The translations under genes were made by a program, and so were the position numbers. From positions 42,995 to 106,994 of the forward strand of contig NZ_BAUJ01000010.1 of the NCBI RefSeq assembly GCF_000496695.1: 64,000 bases of DNA. Direction: 5' to 3'. The notes under the pieces are model-generated. The model ran no database searches, was not told the origin of the DNA, and saw nothing but the letters and a program-made list of their open reading frames with translations. Positions 18,259-28,287 of the stretch are shown piece by piece. Source of the stretch: Vibrio halioticoli NBRC 102217 (GTDB taxonomy: Bacteria > Pseudomonadota > Gammaproteobacteria > Enterobacterales > Vibrionaceae). The first letter of the stretch is position 1. Each line of letters begins with the position of its first letter.

Positions 18259-20411
18259 TAATAAATCCCCAATTCGGTAATTCTTTTTTCTATATCTTCA
18301 GGATTAATTGCTGTTAACTTAAAATCCTCTATCCTTTCTAACTCTGCGCGGCATAAACTTTGACTAAAATGATTAACTACTCCTGGCAAAGGAAGTACGA
18401 TAAAATCAACAATCAAAGCTTCTTTTTTTCCTTGCGCTTTCCTTAACACCCTTCCTCTTCTTTGTACATATTGCCTCGGATTACGTGTACTTGCTAGAAT
18501 AAACGCACTTTGACAAACTGGCACATCAATTCCTTCATCCAGCACCTTCATGGCTACAAGGGAGTCAATATTTTGTTCTTTGAAACTATCCATGATCTTA
18601 CACCTATCAGAGGATGTTTCTTTAGATGTAAATTTTGCAACCTTACATCCATATTCATGTAGGCTATTCGTCACCTTAGTTATATATGGTGTATCATCTC
18701 CAGGTGCCGAACCTTCGCCTACATAAATCAAAGAATGTACGAGCGACAACTCAGGATGTGTTTTCAAATAAGCTAATAATGCAGGAAGTTTACCGGAACT
18801 TGTAGCTAGTAACCTTGATCTAGCTCCACACAAGTTAGTAAGCATTGATTGTTCATCAATTGTTAGTTTTTTAGATTTAGCTGTCAAAATGAACTTTTGA
18901 ATTTTTGCCGAATAATTTTCGAAAGACTCTTGCTCATATTCGTCTAGATAGACAGGTACAAGATCGTACTTATATGGTGTTAATATTCCGTCTCTTATCG
19001 CATCACTTAGTGAATATTCACTTATGATTCCTTTGAAATAAGAAAGTAAATTCTGCCTCACCGTATCAGGGAATGGCGAGCCTTCCATCTCATCATCATC
19101 AGTACGAAAAGGTGTGGCTGATAAACCAATTCGAAAGCGAGCTGAAGGTAAAGCTTCAAAATAGCCTTGGCTTCCAAGATGGTGACACTCATCACCGATT
19201 AATAGCATATTTTCAGGAGGAACTTTGGCGATTTTCGACTGGAATAAACTAGAAGAGAGAGTCTTATTAACGACAACAACACATATGAAATCCAAAGTCC
19301 CAGTCCGGAAGCGTAATAATTTTTTGTCGAAAGTTGCCGACCATTTATTAGATGCTCCGTAGCATTGTATTGGTACTACATTGAAAGGGGCTAGCTCTTT
19401 CACCCATTGATTGGCTAATTCAATATAAGGGACACTAATGATAACAAAAGTAGCTTCACGGTTTCTTCGCCGCTCTTCATAAAGTTCAATCATTGCAGAA
19501 ATCGACGTAAATGTTTTACCGGAGCCTGTAGCTAACTTGAATAACCCATTGTAATGGGCTTTACGCCAACTAGCGATTGCATCAACTTGATGTGAAAACA
19601 ATTCAAAAGGCTTTCCATTTATCGTCAATGGCTTATGAGGTATCTTCGTTTCAATATTTAATTTTTCTAACCGTTGTTCAGACTTAGGAAAACTGTAAGT
19701 GAAAAATACCTGACTAGTTTCAGACTTAACATGACAGGCAAACAACTCCTTATGGAGTTTTTCAACATCTAAACCTAATTGAATTTTTTGATAAGCTTCT
19801 GAATCAATAGCTACAACTCTTGCTCGTTTTTTTGAATTACTCCAAAGGGCGTTAAAATTATCAACTTCTACTTGTCCATAATCAACAAATGATTCCCGCC
19901 AACTAAAAAATAAAGATACCTCTTCAGAGTTATACTTAGACAGTCCAGCCAACGTTTCATTGGCCGATCCACTAAAAACTACTGTCTGGTCTTTTTGATA
20001 AAAGATACCTATTTTTTTATGAAACATCCCTTGGTGAGTAAATGCAAATTTGATCTCTAACTGCTCCTTAGCCACCATATAGGCCAATAGTTTGAGATTT
20101 ATATCTTTAGCTTCAATTAATAACTCTGCAAGTTGAAGTGATTTAGATTTACAAGGGTGTAACACCCCTTCCATAACTGCTTCATATTCATCATCAGAAA
20201 GGGGATCACCAATGATAAGGCGCATTTTTCCATCAGCATGAATAAACTTTTCTAACCCTTTAGCAGCAGAAGCTAAGACAGACGAAGAGAAATACCCCAC
20301 CGCACGATCATAACGATTTGCATTTGTAAGCAAAGGGATATGGACACAGTTCAAAATATCATCATCATCTGTATCATATTTCGCTTTAAGTTTAAGATCA
20401 GAAAAATGCAT
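18258..20411 (-). CDS. PLD-nuclease/SF2 helicase fusion, PT-system restriction enzyme
   Basis: About 717-721 aa. An N-terminal phospholipase-D-type nuclease domain has MFHKKIGIFYQKD and FSGSANETLAG (H135, K137, GSAN 152-155 counted from the TTG start), a single HKD-like site with Tyr where the Asp normally sits. A DEAD/DEAH SF2 helicase follows: ATGSGKT (298-304), DECHHLG (411-417), GLSATPFR (433-440) and a C-terminal QRRGRVLRKAQ motif VI. This architecture is that of helicases annotated as DNA phosphorothioation system restriction enzyme. ATG at 20411 is used; a TTG at 20423 would give a 4-base overlap with the upstream gene. It is a strong candidate for the DNA-damaging effector. Confidence 0.8.
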   Translation of the reverse strand: MHFSDLKLKAKYDTDDDDILNCVHIPLLTNANRYDRAVGYFSSSVLASAAKGLEKFIHADGKMRLIIGDPLSDDEYEAVMEGVLHPCKSKSLQLAELLIEAKDINLKLLAYMVAKEQLEIKFAFTHQGMFHKKIGIFYQKDQTVVFSGSANETLAGLSKYNSEEVSLFFSWRESFVDYGQVEVDNFNALWSNSKKRARVVAIDSEAYQKIQLGLDVEKLHKELFACHVKSETSQVFFTYSFPKSEQRLEKLNIETKIPHKPLTINGKPFELFSHQVDAIASWRKAHYNGLFKLATGSGKTFTSISAMIELYEERRRNREATFVIISVPYIELANQWVKELAPFNVVPIQCYGASNKWSATFDKKLLRFRTGTLDFICVVVVNKTLSSSLFQSKIAKVPPENMLLIGDECHHLGSQGYFEALPSARFRIGLSATPFRTDDDEMEGSPFPDTVRQNLLSYFKGIISEYSLSDAIRDGILTPYKYDLVPVYLDEYEQESFENYSAKIQKFILTAKSKKLTIDEQSMLTNLCGARSRLLATSSGKLPALLAYLKTHPELSLVHSLIYVGEGSAPGDDTPYITKVTNSLHEYGCKVAKFTSKETSSDRCKIMDSFKEQNIDSLVAMKVLDEGIDVPVCQSAFILASTRNPRQYVQRRGRVLRKAQGKKEALIVDFIVLPLPGVVNHFSQSLCRAELERIEDFKLTAINPEDIEKRITELGIY

Positions 20412-20419
20412 TGATATTC

Positions 20420-22753
20420 TCAATTAAGCCATTCAGTAAGGTTACGCCATGCGTTACTTAATAATAGTATGGTTCTCTCATCGATCTGTTGTTTTGTCCA
20501 TTCATCTGCAAAAGTAATATCTACAAACTTGGTCTCTAACATTAAGATTGATGCATTTCGCATAGCTTCGGTTGAAACCACTCCGTCAGCGGATAATATA
20601 TCCTCTATATTGCTGATTGAATCATTTGACAATGCTTGGAGCAGATGTTGCTTCAAATTATACCAAGAAGGTGGATTTGTAGTAGAGACCCCATTTCGAA
20701 CATCAATGAGGACATTACCTATCTTATTAAACTCCTCAGGGTTTGCAATTATGTCTTCACCCCACCCCTCAGTAGAACCACCGTTAAACACTTTCTTAAT
20801 TACATCCTTACTTGAAAGTAATTCCCACATCATCGGGGAAAGAAATTGCGCACTAGCTCTATCTGAAAGTTCATAAGCTAAATCATTCAATTCGATACCA
20901 TGCATTCCAGCTAAAAGTAGTAACTTAATACTTTTAGCTTTAGTTAGGATCTGCTGTTTAGAACAAATATCAAGCCACTTTTCCTCAATAGTTTCTTTTG
21001 GAGAGCCTTTTGAGTTAATTTTAATTTCTAGTTCATCCTTAAAAAAACGTTTAATCGCATCAGCATCAAACTTCTCAGAGGTTAAGTTCCCGTTACTTAA
21101 CTGATAACCTTCTTCATGTGCAGTTATTCCACGTTCGTATAGTTTTTTATATACACCGTCTATCCCATCAGCACCGCCACTCATAGCACGCCAAAGAACA
21201 CTAAATGCGGTCACAGCCTTGAGCACTTTTACAAAGCTAGAATATTCAGTTCCTACAGTTTCATATTTCTCATCAAGCAATATAAATTGAACGAGTAAGC
21301 TTTGAACAATGTCATGCTTCATATCAACAAGGTAACGCAAGCAAAGATTACCAATGTCTTGCTCTTCCGATTCAACAAGACTCCCTACATCAGGTATTGT
21401 TGCTTGCCAATGGTCAAACAAAAAATCTGCTGTTTTGGAAAGTTGTACTAAATACTCATCCTTGTCGTTATAGTGACAATTTTCATAACTTTTAAGCATT
21501 GCATCACGCTGATCTCTTAAGCTAGTAACTTTAACTTTACCCTGATAAGCTCGGACAAATGCCAGTATTAACGCTTTAGTTTTATCATTTTTCTCTTTGC
21601 TCTTAATGATACTCTCAAAGCGTTCAGTAATAGAATTAAGAAGATCCATAGATGCTTCCAGCTCATCTTCTAATACCCCATCTCTTCGTTTATTGCCAAT
21701 ATGCTCAATGACTTTAGGTACAAATGTTTCTATTGCAGTCAGTGGCTCTCCTGTCGTATTTAGAGCTTCAAACATATCAAATGCATATGATTCATTGTTT
21801 ACCTCTACATAAGTAAGACACACTCGATGCAGTAAGAATTTAGCGAATGCCGTAATATAGATTATATCAGCAACCTTGGGATGATTTTCGGACGCTTTTT
21901 GAAGATCTTCATCAATAGGAAAGTCTAAGCATATATCTAATGTTTCTACACCAACAAGATCACTTATATTGACTTTTTCTTCTACATCACCACCAGGCAA
22001 CTTAAATTCAAACCCTTTTTGAACACAATCAAGCTGCTTTCGAATCTCTTTTATATTGTTAACAACTCGCTTAGCAGAAGAGCTCATTAAAGATAAATCT
22101 AATGCTTTAAATACTGTGCTATCACGTTGATTTACTATATGGCGTTGGTAAGCCGATAGTACCTCAGAAATAGGGCTATCATATCGGGCTTTCTTTTCAT
22201 TTCTTCCCCAACAGTCTATTTGTGAACGCACAATTTTGGGAAGAAATTTATACACTTCATGCTCAGCAGTTGTTTCTACAACCGTATTTGAAGTATCGAT
22301 CATCAGTTGAGCCACAACTTGACGTAACTCATCAAGTACATCCTTAATGTCATCATCTTCTTCTGATTTAATGGCTTTTTTAAGAGTAGCCAAGAGAAGT
22401 CTTAATCTTTCATTAAGGCAAAGAATAATCAATATTAAAGTTGAAAGACGTTGTTGCCCATCAATGATCAGTTTTATATGTGTTGGTGGGTGTCTTTTTA
22501 CCAAGGGATAAATTGTTAACGCGGAACTATCATCAACACTAAGTATTGAGCCAAGGAAAATAATCGCATCTGGAGATTCAAGAAGATTTCTGAACACATT
22601 CTCACAGTCAGAAAACAAATCCTTTATATGACTTTCTTCCCACGAATATGGACGTTGATAAGCTGGCATATAGAAACCTGTATTTTTACGTTCACAAATT
22701 ACGTCAAATACTGACTGTGGCTCAGCTTTAAAAATATCTAATGATTTCTGCAT
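20420..22753 (-). CDS. sspE: DUF262 (GmrSD/SspE-like) PT-dependent effector with degenerate HNH region
   Basis: A 777-aa protein. Its N-terminal DUF262 domain has QRPYSWEE (33-40) and IIDGQQRLSTL (96-106), the DGQQR nucleotide-hydrolysis motif. The C-terminus keeps the IGN...N pattern of DUF1524 (KIGNVLIDVRNGVSTTN, about 677-693), but the position of the EHxxP histidine appears as AQFLSP (about 635-640). Length matches published SspE proteins as I recall them. It heads the minus block and is divergent from sspBCD across 278 bases. AAGG lies unusually close to the ATG. SspE reads PT marks and attacks invading DNA in known systems; whether this one still nicks is doubtful from the motif. Confidence 0.75.
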   Translation of the reverse strand: MQKSLDIFKAEPQSVFDVICERKNTGFYMPAYQRPYSWEESHIKDLFSDCENVFRNLLESPDAIIFLGSILSVDDSSALTIYPLVKRHPPTHIKLIIDGQQRLSTLILIILCLNERLRLLLATLKKAIKSEEDDDIKDVLDELRQVVAQLMIDTSNTVVETTAEHEVYKFLPKIVRSQIDCWGRNEKKARYDSPISEVLSAYQRHIVNQRDSTVFKALDLSLMSSSAKRVVNNIKEIRKQLDCVQKGFEFKLPGGDVEEKVNISDLVGVETLDICLDFPIDEDLQKASENHPKVADIIYITAFAKFLLHRVCLTYVEVNNESYAFDMFEALNTTGEPLTAIETFVPKVIEHIGNKRRDGVLEDELEASMDLLNSITERFESIIKSKEKNDKTKALILAFVRAYQGKVKVTSLRDQRDAMLKSYENCHYNDKDEYLVQLSKTADFLFDHWQATIPDVGSLVESEEQDIGNLCLRYLVDMKHDIVQSLLVQFILLDEKYETVGTEYSSFVKVLKAVTAFSVLWRAMSGGADGIDGVYKKLYERGITAHEEGYQLSNGNLTSEKFDADAIKRFFKDELEIKINSKGSPKETIEEKWLDICSKQQILTKAKSIKLLLLAGMHGIELNDLAYELSDRASAQFLSPMMWELLSSKDVIKKVFNGGSTEGWGEDIIANPEEFNKIGNVLIDVRNGVSTTNPPSWYNLKQHLLQALSNDSISNIEDILSADGVVSTEAMRNASILMLETKFVDITFADEWTKQQIDERTILLLSNAWRNLTEWLN

Positions 22754-23031
22754 ACCTTATTGTTCTCTTTTAATAATTTTCAAATGCTTTAGGTGGATAT
22801 TTTAATTAAAAATAATACTTTTTTCATTATTATTAGTTAAAAATATATCCTACGGCACGCATCCAAATTTGTCTTACCATTTCACGACAGCACCCGCTCA
22901 AAAAACATACAGACTTAATGTTGTATTTTCTCAATATTCAATAATTCTAATTACTCGGTTATAGATTGATTCTGAGAATTTAGTTACAATCAGCGCGTGG
23001 ATAAAACCTCCAAACAGCAAAGGTACGCAAA
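22754..23031. promoter_or_regulatory. Divergent promoter region between sspE and sspB
   Basis: 278 bases, strongly AT-rich near the sspE side, with no ORF. It must contain the promoters of both divergent blocks. I see no convincing operator palindrome, and no regulator gene is encoded in the island. Confidence 0.5.
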
Positions 23032-23997
23032 TTGTCAATCGAGTCTAGTAGTCTGAAGTTTTCAGGTCATCAAACCTTCCCTGTCCGTTATGGATGGATC
23101 TACAAAATAATTCAAGAAGTTCAAACTAACGTTTCGATTTCTAGTAAAGAGACTATTGAACAACAAATGGTTTCTATGGGAATGGGTAAAAATATGGTTT
23201 TGTCCGTTAGACACTGGATCAAAACTCTCAAGCTTGTACAACCTAATCAGAACAAGCTACTCGATTTTGAACTTACCGATTTAGCTAAAAACCTTTTCGT
23301 TAACACTGAAGAGCAAAAAGCATGGGATGAATTCTTAGATAAGATCGGTACGATTTGGCTACTGCATTGGTTAACTCAATCAATCCCTGCAAGCAACGCA
23401 GAGTTAAACACTGCTAGATGGTTTTTCAACTATTTTAATGGTGTTCGTTTAGATAAACAACAACTTGCTAGAGATATAAACCTGTCTTTGGGTAATCATG
23501 AAAAAGAGCTTACTGAAGCAACACTTCGTAAAGATATTGATTGTTTTTTTCAAACCTACTCAACTAAATATTCCGTTAACAAAAAGTTAAGCGAAGATAG
23601 CTTCACCTCTCCTTTTACCGAGTTAGGGCTCCTAGTTCAACTTGATGGAAAAACCTATTTATCAGAATTATCAAGTAGGAAATCTTTACCCGATGAGGTG
23701 TTTACCTTCGCACTGGTTGATTTTATGCAGAAACAGCAAATTGATAAGTCAGGAAAAGTCATCAGTAACGAGAATACATTCTCCTTTGATAAACTTTTAA
23801 ATGAAATTGGTTCACCTGGGCGTATCTTCAGACTCACATCAAACGGACTAAGTGAAAAACTAGATTCTGTTGAAAGAATTACTAACGGTCAAGTGGCCTG
23901 GACAGACACTCAAGGGCTACGACAAGTGCAACATTCATTTAATAATTTGCACGCTATTGACCCATCTGAATACCTAACTAGTTACTACAAGAGATAA
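23032..23997 (+). CDS. sspB: DUF4007 protein, SspB-like component of the PT modification complex
   Basis: A 321-aa protein starting at TTG, with AAAGG 8 bases upstream and no better start in frame. The N-terminal SLKFSGHQTFPVRYGWIYK is the DUF4007 hallmark. SspB belongs to this family as I recall and acts as the strand-nicking subunit that allows sulfur insertion. Two bases separate it from the sspC ATG. Winged-helix-like segments are likely in the first 100 residues. The locus context (sspC and sspD downstream, sspA nearby) makes the assignment strong. Confidence 0.82.
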   Translation: MSIESSSLKFSGHQTFPVRYGWIYKIIQEVQTNVSISSKETIEQQMVSMGMGKNMVLSVRHWIKTLKLVQPNQNKLLDFELTDLAKNLFVNTEEQKAWDEFLDKIGTIWLLHWLTQSIPASNAELNTARWFFNYFNGVRLDKQQLARDINLSLGNHEKELTEATLRKDIDCFFQTYSTKYSVNKKLSEDSFTSPFTELGLLVQLDGKTYLSELSSRKSLPDEVFTFALVDFMQKQQIDKSGKVISNENTFSFDKLLNEIGSPGRIFRLTSNGLSEKLDSVERITNGQVAWTDTQGLRQVQHSFNNLHAIDPSEYLTSYYKR

Positions 23998-23999
23998 AC

Positions 24000-26900
24000 A
24001 TGACATTAGCAAATCAATACTCTATTTCAGTTAGGCATCAACGCTCTACGCGCATTGATAGTGACTTAAGCCCTAAATTTTTCCCTGGTCTTGTTTATCA
24101 CGGTACAGCTCAAAACGCTTTAGAAACTCTTGTTCGCCAGTATTCTCAAGCGGGACAAAGTGCTTACACATTAACAGGTCCTTATGGCTCTGGTAAATCT
24201 ACGGTTGCTTTGTTATTAGCTGGCATGTTGCACTTCGATAAACAAGTGCACAACGCTGCGCGATCTGTCCTAAACAACGAATCGAAAAGTTATTTTGATT
24301 CTAATTTTGTTGTTGTCAAAGGTTGGCTACAAATCCGCTCTGTTGGCGGAGTAAACGCACCCATTGATACATTTTGGAATGCTACCCTAGAGTCTTTAAA
24401 AGAGCACCCCAATACTCAGCCTCTATTTAAAGAGTACTCTAAAACCATACCTAAAAGTGAAGCTGAACTTATCACATTGTGGGAGAAGCTATTTACCGAA
24501 GTTCGTAATTTCGTTGATGGTGTTTTAATTCTCGGTGATGAGATGGGCAAGTCTCTTGAGTTTATAAATAAAAATAAGGGTGAACTCCACCTATACCAGG
24601 ATTTAGCTGAAGTTTTAGGTCGTTTAGACACTCCCGTCCTATTTCTAGGTTTACTTCATCAATCGTTTAGTGAGTACGCAAAAGAGCGTGGAACTAAGCT
24701 TCAAGAAGAATGGGCAAAAATCCAAGGTCGCTACACTGATATTTTATACAATGTTTCAACCGATGAGACAGTATCACTGATAGCTAAATCTATTGAACCT
24801 GCTAAAGGCACCGCCCCCGATCAAACTCGATTTATTGAACTAGTACTAAATGCTCTTGAAGATACCGAACAACGCAAAAAACAATTAAAAAGTCGTCTAG
24901 AGAATGTAGCTCCTTTGCATCCACTCGTAGCGTTAATACTAGGGCCACTTTCTAAGCGTCGCTTTAGCCAAAATGAACGAAGCACTTTTGGGTTTTTGAA
25001 TTCTCATGAACCAAGCAGTTTCCAGCTATTTCTACAACATACAGTAGACACAAATATAAGATATTCACTTAGCGATCTATGGGACTATCTTGAGACCAAT
25101 TTAGAACACGCGATTCTTAGCTCTCCTGATGGTCATGGATGGGCAGAAGCTTCAGAAGCAATTAATAAAGTCGATGTTCCTCAAGATACATTGAATATTT
25201 TAAAATCTATTGCCCTTCTAAATTTATTTGGTAAACCAGCCAAACTTTATGCGACAGAGCCAATGCTTCAAGCTGCTAGCGGTATTGAGGATAGGAATAA
25301 GCTTAAAAGACATCTAGAACTTCTAAAAAAAGCATCATCAATCATTTTTCGGAAACATCAATCTTCTTGGGTAATATTCGAAGGTAGTGATATTGATATT
25401 CCTACGCTTTTAGAAGAAAAAATTGAGCAACTAACGTCTAGTACCGAAGCCATTGAGCATATTGCATACTCGCAACAAACTATGGCAAAAGGCCATTATC
25501 ATCTAACTGGTTCATTACGCTGGGTTGAGCAGACTCTTTGTCAAAATGTTGGCATGCTTAACCTAAGCCAACTCTCCCTATCAAAAATTGGAGAATTCGC
25601 TCACTTCGTACTACTAATGGAAGGAGTAAGTAGTGATGAGCTCATTAAAAAATCTCAAGAGTATCCTAATATTGCTTTTGCTGTAGCAAGCAACTCAGAC
25701 GATATCATCGCATACGCAAATGAAGTATATGCACTAAACCTAATCAGAGCTGATAAAGAAGTAGGTGCAGCAATTCAGCACGATAAAGTCGCTCAAAAAG
25801 AGTTTGATAGCCGTTTATCTGATGCTCAGAAACTGCTTTGGTCTTCAATTGAAGAAGGCTTTAGTAGTTCATTCTGGACTGTCAGAGGGATACCTAGCGA
25901 CAGAGCATACCCATTAAGTGAACTTGCCAGTGAATTAGCCGATCATATCTATTGTGATAGCCCTAAAATATTAAACGAACTAGTTAACCGTAATAAAATA
26001 TCTGGCACTGCTGTATCTGCGCGTAAAAAATTGTTAGAAGCAATGTTAGATTTTGATGATGAAGAAAATTTAGATATAGATGGCTTCCCTCCTGAAAAGT
26101 CCATGTATATCAGTTGCTTGAAGAACACAAACTTACATATCAATAACGGAACAGATTGGGAGTGGTCACTAGAAAATGTTGCTCCTGAATTTAAAAAACT
26201 CTTTGAATTTACTAGTAAATATCTAAAAGATAACGCTGGTGAGCAAGTTAACTTAGCTACTATCGAAAAATTGTGGGCTGATGCACCTTTCGGTATCAGT
26301 GCTGGAGTATTCCCAATACTGTTACTTGCCTATCTAAAAACATTAGGGCAAGACATTGCGTACTATGAAAAAGCACTTTCAGGTGACTTTGAATTTCTCG
26401 CTGAGCCAGACATAGACTATGTACATAAACTACAAAAAGCGCCAAAAGAGCTCGCTATTAAGTTTATTGTACTAGAAGAGAAAGATAAACAGTGGCTTCA
26501 ACAGTTGGCAGTTTACGTGTCTATCTTGACGGGGCAGTCAACGCAAACAAATTTACTCTCTATAGCTACCCCACTTGTAACCACTATGCACACTCTGCCT
26601 CACTGGGTTAGAAATGCTAGTAATCTAGTGGAGGATGACCGTTTACTGAATAAGAAAGTACTGCGTTTACGTGATATTTTCTTACAAGCAAACGATCCTC
26701 ATGCACTATTAATTCAACAGTTAAATGAAGTTCTAGATCCTAACTCAGACCTAACAGAAACAAATAAGATTGATGGTTTAGAGCAGTGTATTTCTGTGCT
26801 ACGTGCCGCACATGGCAAGATGCTGAGTAAAATGCATTCAACAGTAGACCAGTTTATTCCTGAATCAGGAGAATTACTCCTAAAAATGTGTCAAACCGTT

Positions 26901-27341
26901 GAACGTAAATCTGGTGACTTACGACTAAAATCATTTGCCCGAGAACTAGGTCGAAGTACAGAAAGCGAGTCTGGCTGGCTGGAGTCACTTGTTGCCGTTG
27001 TAGCTGGTAGAGGAATGACTAATTGGAACGAAAGCAATCTGCTGGTTGCTGAACAGAAAATTAGCGATTTCTCCCAAGATTTCTTGCGTGTATACAAGGC
27101 ATCCTCACAGCGCGACTTAGAAACAGAAGATACGGCATTGTCCACACGGAGTGTATCCCTCGTTCTTGAAAATGAAGATGGCAAGTTCGTTAACTTTAGC
27201 AAAGAGATTAAAGTTAGTGATGATGCTATCATCGCCCCTATCAAGAGTAATTTATCTAAAGAACTCGATAAATTAAGTGAATTTGAAAAGATCGATGTAC
27301 TAAAGCAATTGTTGCAAGATGCATTACAAACTCAAGGTTAA
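24000..27341 (+). CDS. sspC: Large P-loop ATPase, SspC-like
   Basis: A 1113-aa cytoplasmic ATPase with Walker A GPYGSGKS (residues 60-67) and a Walker B-like LILGDEMG (177-183). The remainder is long, helical and without a nameable motif, like other very large STAND/AAA-type ATPases in defence loci. Position between the DUF4007 gene and the PAPS-reductase-like gene identifies it as SspC, the ATPase that powers or licenses the nicking and sulfur-transfer complex. The start codon is fixed by the 2-base gap after sspB. Confidence 0.82.
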   Translation: MTLANQYSISVRHQRSTRIDSDLSPKFFPGLVYHGTAQNALETLVRQYSQAGQSAYTLTGPYGSGKSTVALLLAGMLHFDKQVHNAARSVLNNESKSYFDSNFVVVKGWLQIRSVGGVNAPIDTFWNATLESLKEHPNTQPLFKEYSKTIPKSEAELITLWEKLFTEVRNFVDGVLILGDEMGKSLEFINKNKGELHLYQDLAEVLGRLDTPVLFLGLLHQSFSEYAKERGTKLQEEWAKIQGRYTDILYNVSTDETVSLIAKSIEPAKGTAPDQTRFIELVLNALEDTEQRKKQLKSRLENVAPLHPLVALILGPLSKRRFSQNERSTFGFLNSHEPSSFQLFLQHTVDTNIRYSLSDLWDYLETNLEHAILSSPDGHGWAEASEAINKVDVPQDTLNILKSIALLNLFGKPAKLYATEPMLQAASGIEDRNKLKRHLELLKKASSIIFRKHQSSWVIFEGSDIDIPTLLEEKIEQLTSSTEAIEHIAYSQQTMAKGHYHLTGSLRWVEQTLCQNVGMLNLSQLSLSKIGEFAHFVLLMEGVSSDELIKKSQEYPNIAFAVASNSDDIIAYANEVYALNLIRADKEVGAAIQHDKVAQKEFDSRLSDAQKLLWSSIEEGFSSSFWTVRGIPSDRAYPLSELASELADHIYCDSPKILNELVNRNKISGTAVSARKKLLEAMLDFDDEENLDIDGFPPEKSMYISCLKNTNLHINNGTDWEWSLENVAPEFKKLFEFTSKYLKDNAGEQVNLATIEKLWADAPFGISAGVFPILLLAYLKTLGQDIAYYEKALSGDFEFLAEPDIDYVHKLQKAPKELAIKFIVLEEKDKQWLQQLAVYVSILTGQSTQTNLLSIATPLVTTMHTLPHWVRNASNLVEDDRLLNKKVLRLRDIFLQANDPHALLIQQLNEVLDPNSDLTETNKIDGLEQCISVLRAAHGKMLSKMHSTVDQFIPESGELLLKMCQTVERKSGDLRLKSFARELGRSTESESGWLESLVAVVAGRGMTNWNESNLLVAEQKISDFSQDFLRVYKASSQRDLETEDTALSTRSVSLVLENEDGKFVNFSKEIKVSDDAIIAPIKSNLSKELDKLSEFEKIDVLKQLLQDALQTQG

Positions 27342-27358
27342 TGAAGTAGGTAACAATC

Positions 27359-28282
27359 ATGAGTAATGATAGAAAAGTAAAACATGTCTTAGGTTTATCT
27401 GGTGGTAAAGACAGTGCTGCTTTAGCCATTTATATGGCTCGTGAGTACCCAGAGTTAGATATCGACTACTTTTTCACCGACACTGGCTATGAATTGCCTG
27501 AGGTTTATGAGTTTATCGAGCAGTTAGAAAGTATTCTTGGCAAAGAAATATTAAGACTTAATCACAATGAACGAGCAGTTAACAATGATGTTAAAGTCTT
27601 CGATAAACTCTTAGCGGAACATAACAACTTCCTTCCTTCTGGTCGTCAACGATGGTGCACCATTCGTATGAAACTAGAACCATTTGAAAAATGGATTAAG
27701 CCATATTTAAATGATGGCTATGAGGTTGTTTCTTATGTAGGTATTCGAGCTGATGAACCTTGGCGCGACGGATATACTCCTAATGAATCTCAAAAATACC
27801 TCAAGATAAAAATGCCATTTGCCGATGATGGTATAAAAAGAGCCGGTGTTATCTCTCTATTGGAAAGCTCTGGTATCGGTTTACCAAAATACTATGAGTG
27901 GCGCTCTCGCTCCGGTTGTACCTTTTGTTTTTTCCAAAGAAAAATTGAGTGGGTTAGGCTAATGGAACGATATCCAGAAGCTTTTGAAGAAGCAAAAGCT
28001 TATGAAAAAAGAGCTGAAACTAGCGCAAATGGCGAGACATTCTATTGGATGGGACCAAACGAACCCCTTACCACTTTAGAAAACCCAGAACGAATTGCTC
28101 AAATTAAAGCAAACCATGAAAAATCGTTAAAGCGATTTGAAAAAAAGAAAGCTAGAGAACGAAAACGTAAACTAGGTCTTCATGCTATGGTCAACGAAGA
28201 ACAACTTATCGACACAATGTTTATGGACGAGATCTATGACGATGTCGAAGGTGGTGGTGCTTGTGTTACATGCTACAAATAA
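27359..28282 (+). CDS. sspD: PAPS reductase-family sulfurtransferase, SspD/DndC-like
   Basis: A 307-aa ATP-pyrophosphatase-fold protein. The PP-loop SGGKDS lies at residues 14-19. Four cysteines are placed to ligand an Fe-S cluster or relay sulfur: C100 (RWCTIRMK), C187 and C190 (SGCTFCFF) and a C-terminal C302/C305 pair (GACVTCYK). It would activate the DNA phosphate by adenylation and transfer sulfur received from SspA. It follows sspC by 17 bases in the same operon. Confidence 0.85.
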   Translation: MSNDRKVKHVLGLSGGKDSAALAIYMAREYPELDIDYFFTDTGYELPEVYEFIEQLESILGKEILRLNHNERAVNNDVKVFDKLLAEHNNFLPSGRQRWCTIRMKLEPFEKWIKPYLNDGYEVVSYVGIRADEPWRDGYTPNESQKYLKIKMPFADDGIKRAGVISLLESSGIGLPKYYEWRSRSGCTFCFFQRKIEWVRLMERYPEAFEEAKAYEKRAETSANGETFYWMGPNEPLTTLENPERIAQIKANHEKSLKRFEKKKARERKRKLGLHAMVNEEQLIDTMFMDEIYDDVEGGGACVTCYK

Positions 28283-28287
28283 ATTAA

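Noticed and set aside
22754..23031. A CRISPR or repeat array in the AT-rich divergent region
   Set aside because: No regularly spaced repeat unit is present; only AT-rich runs.
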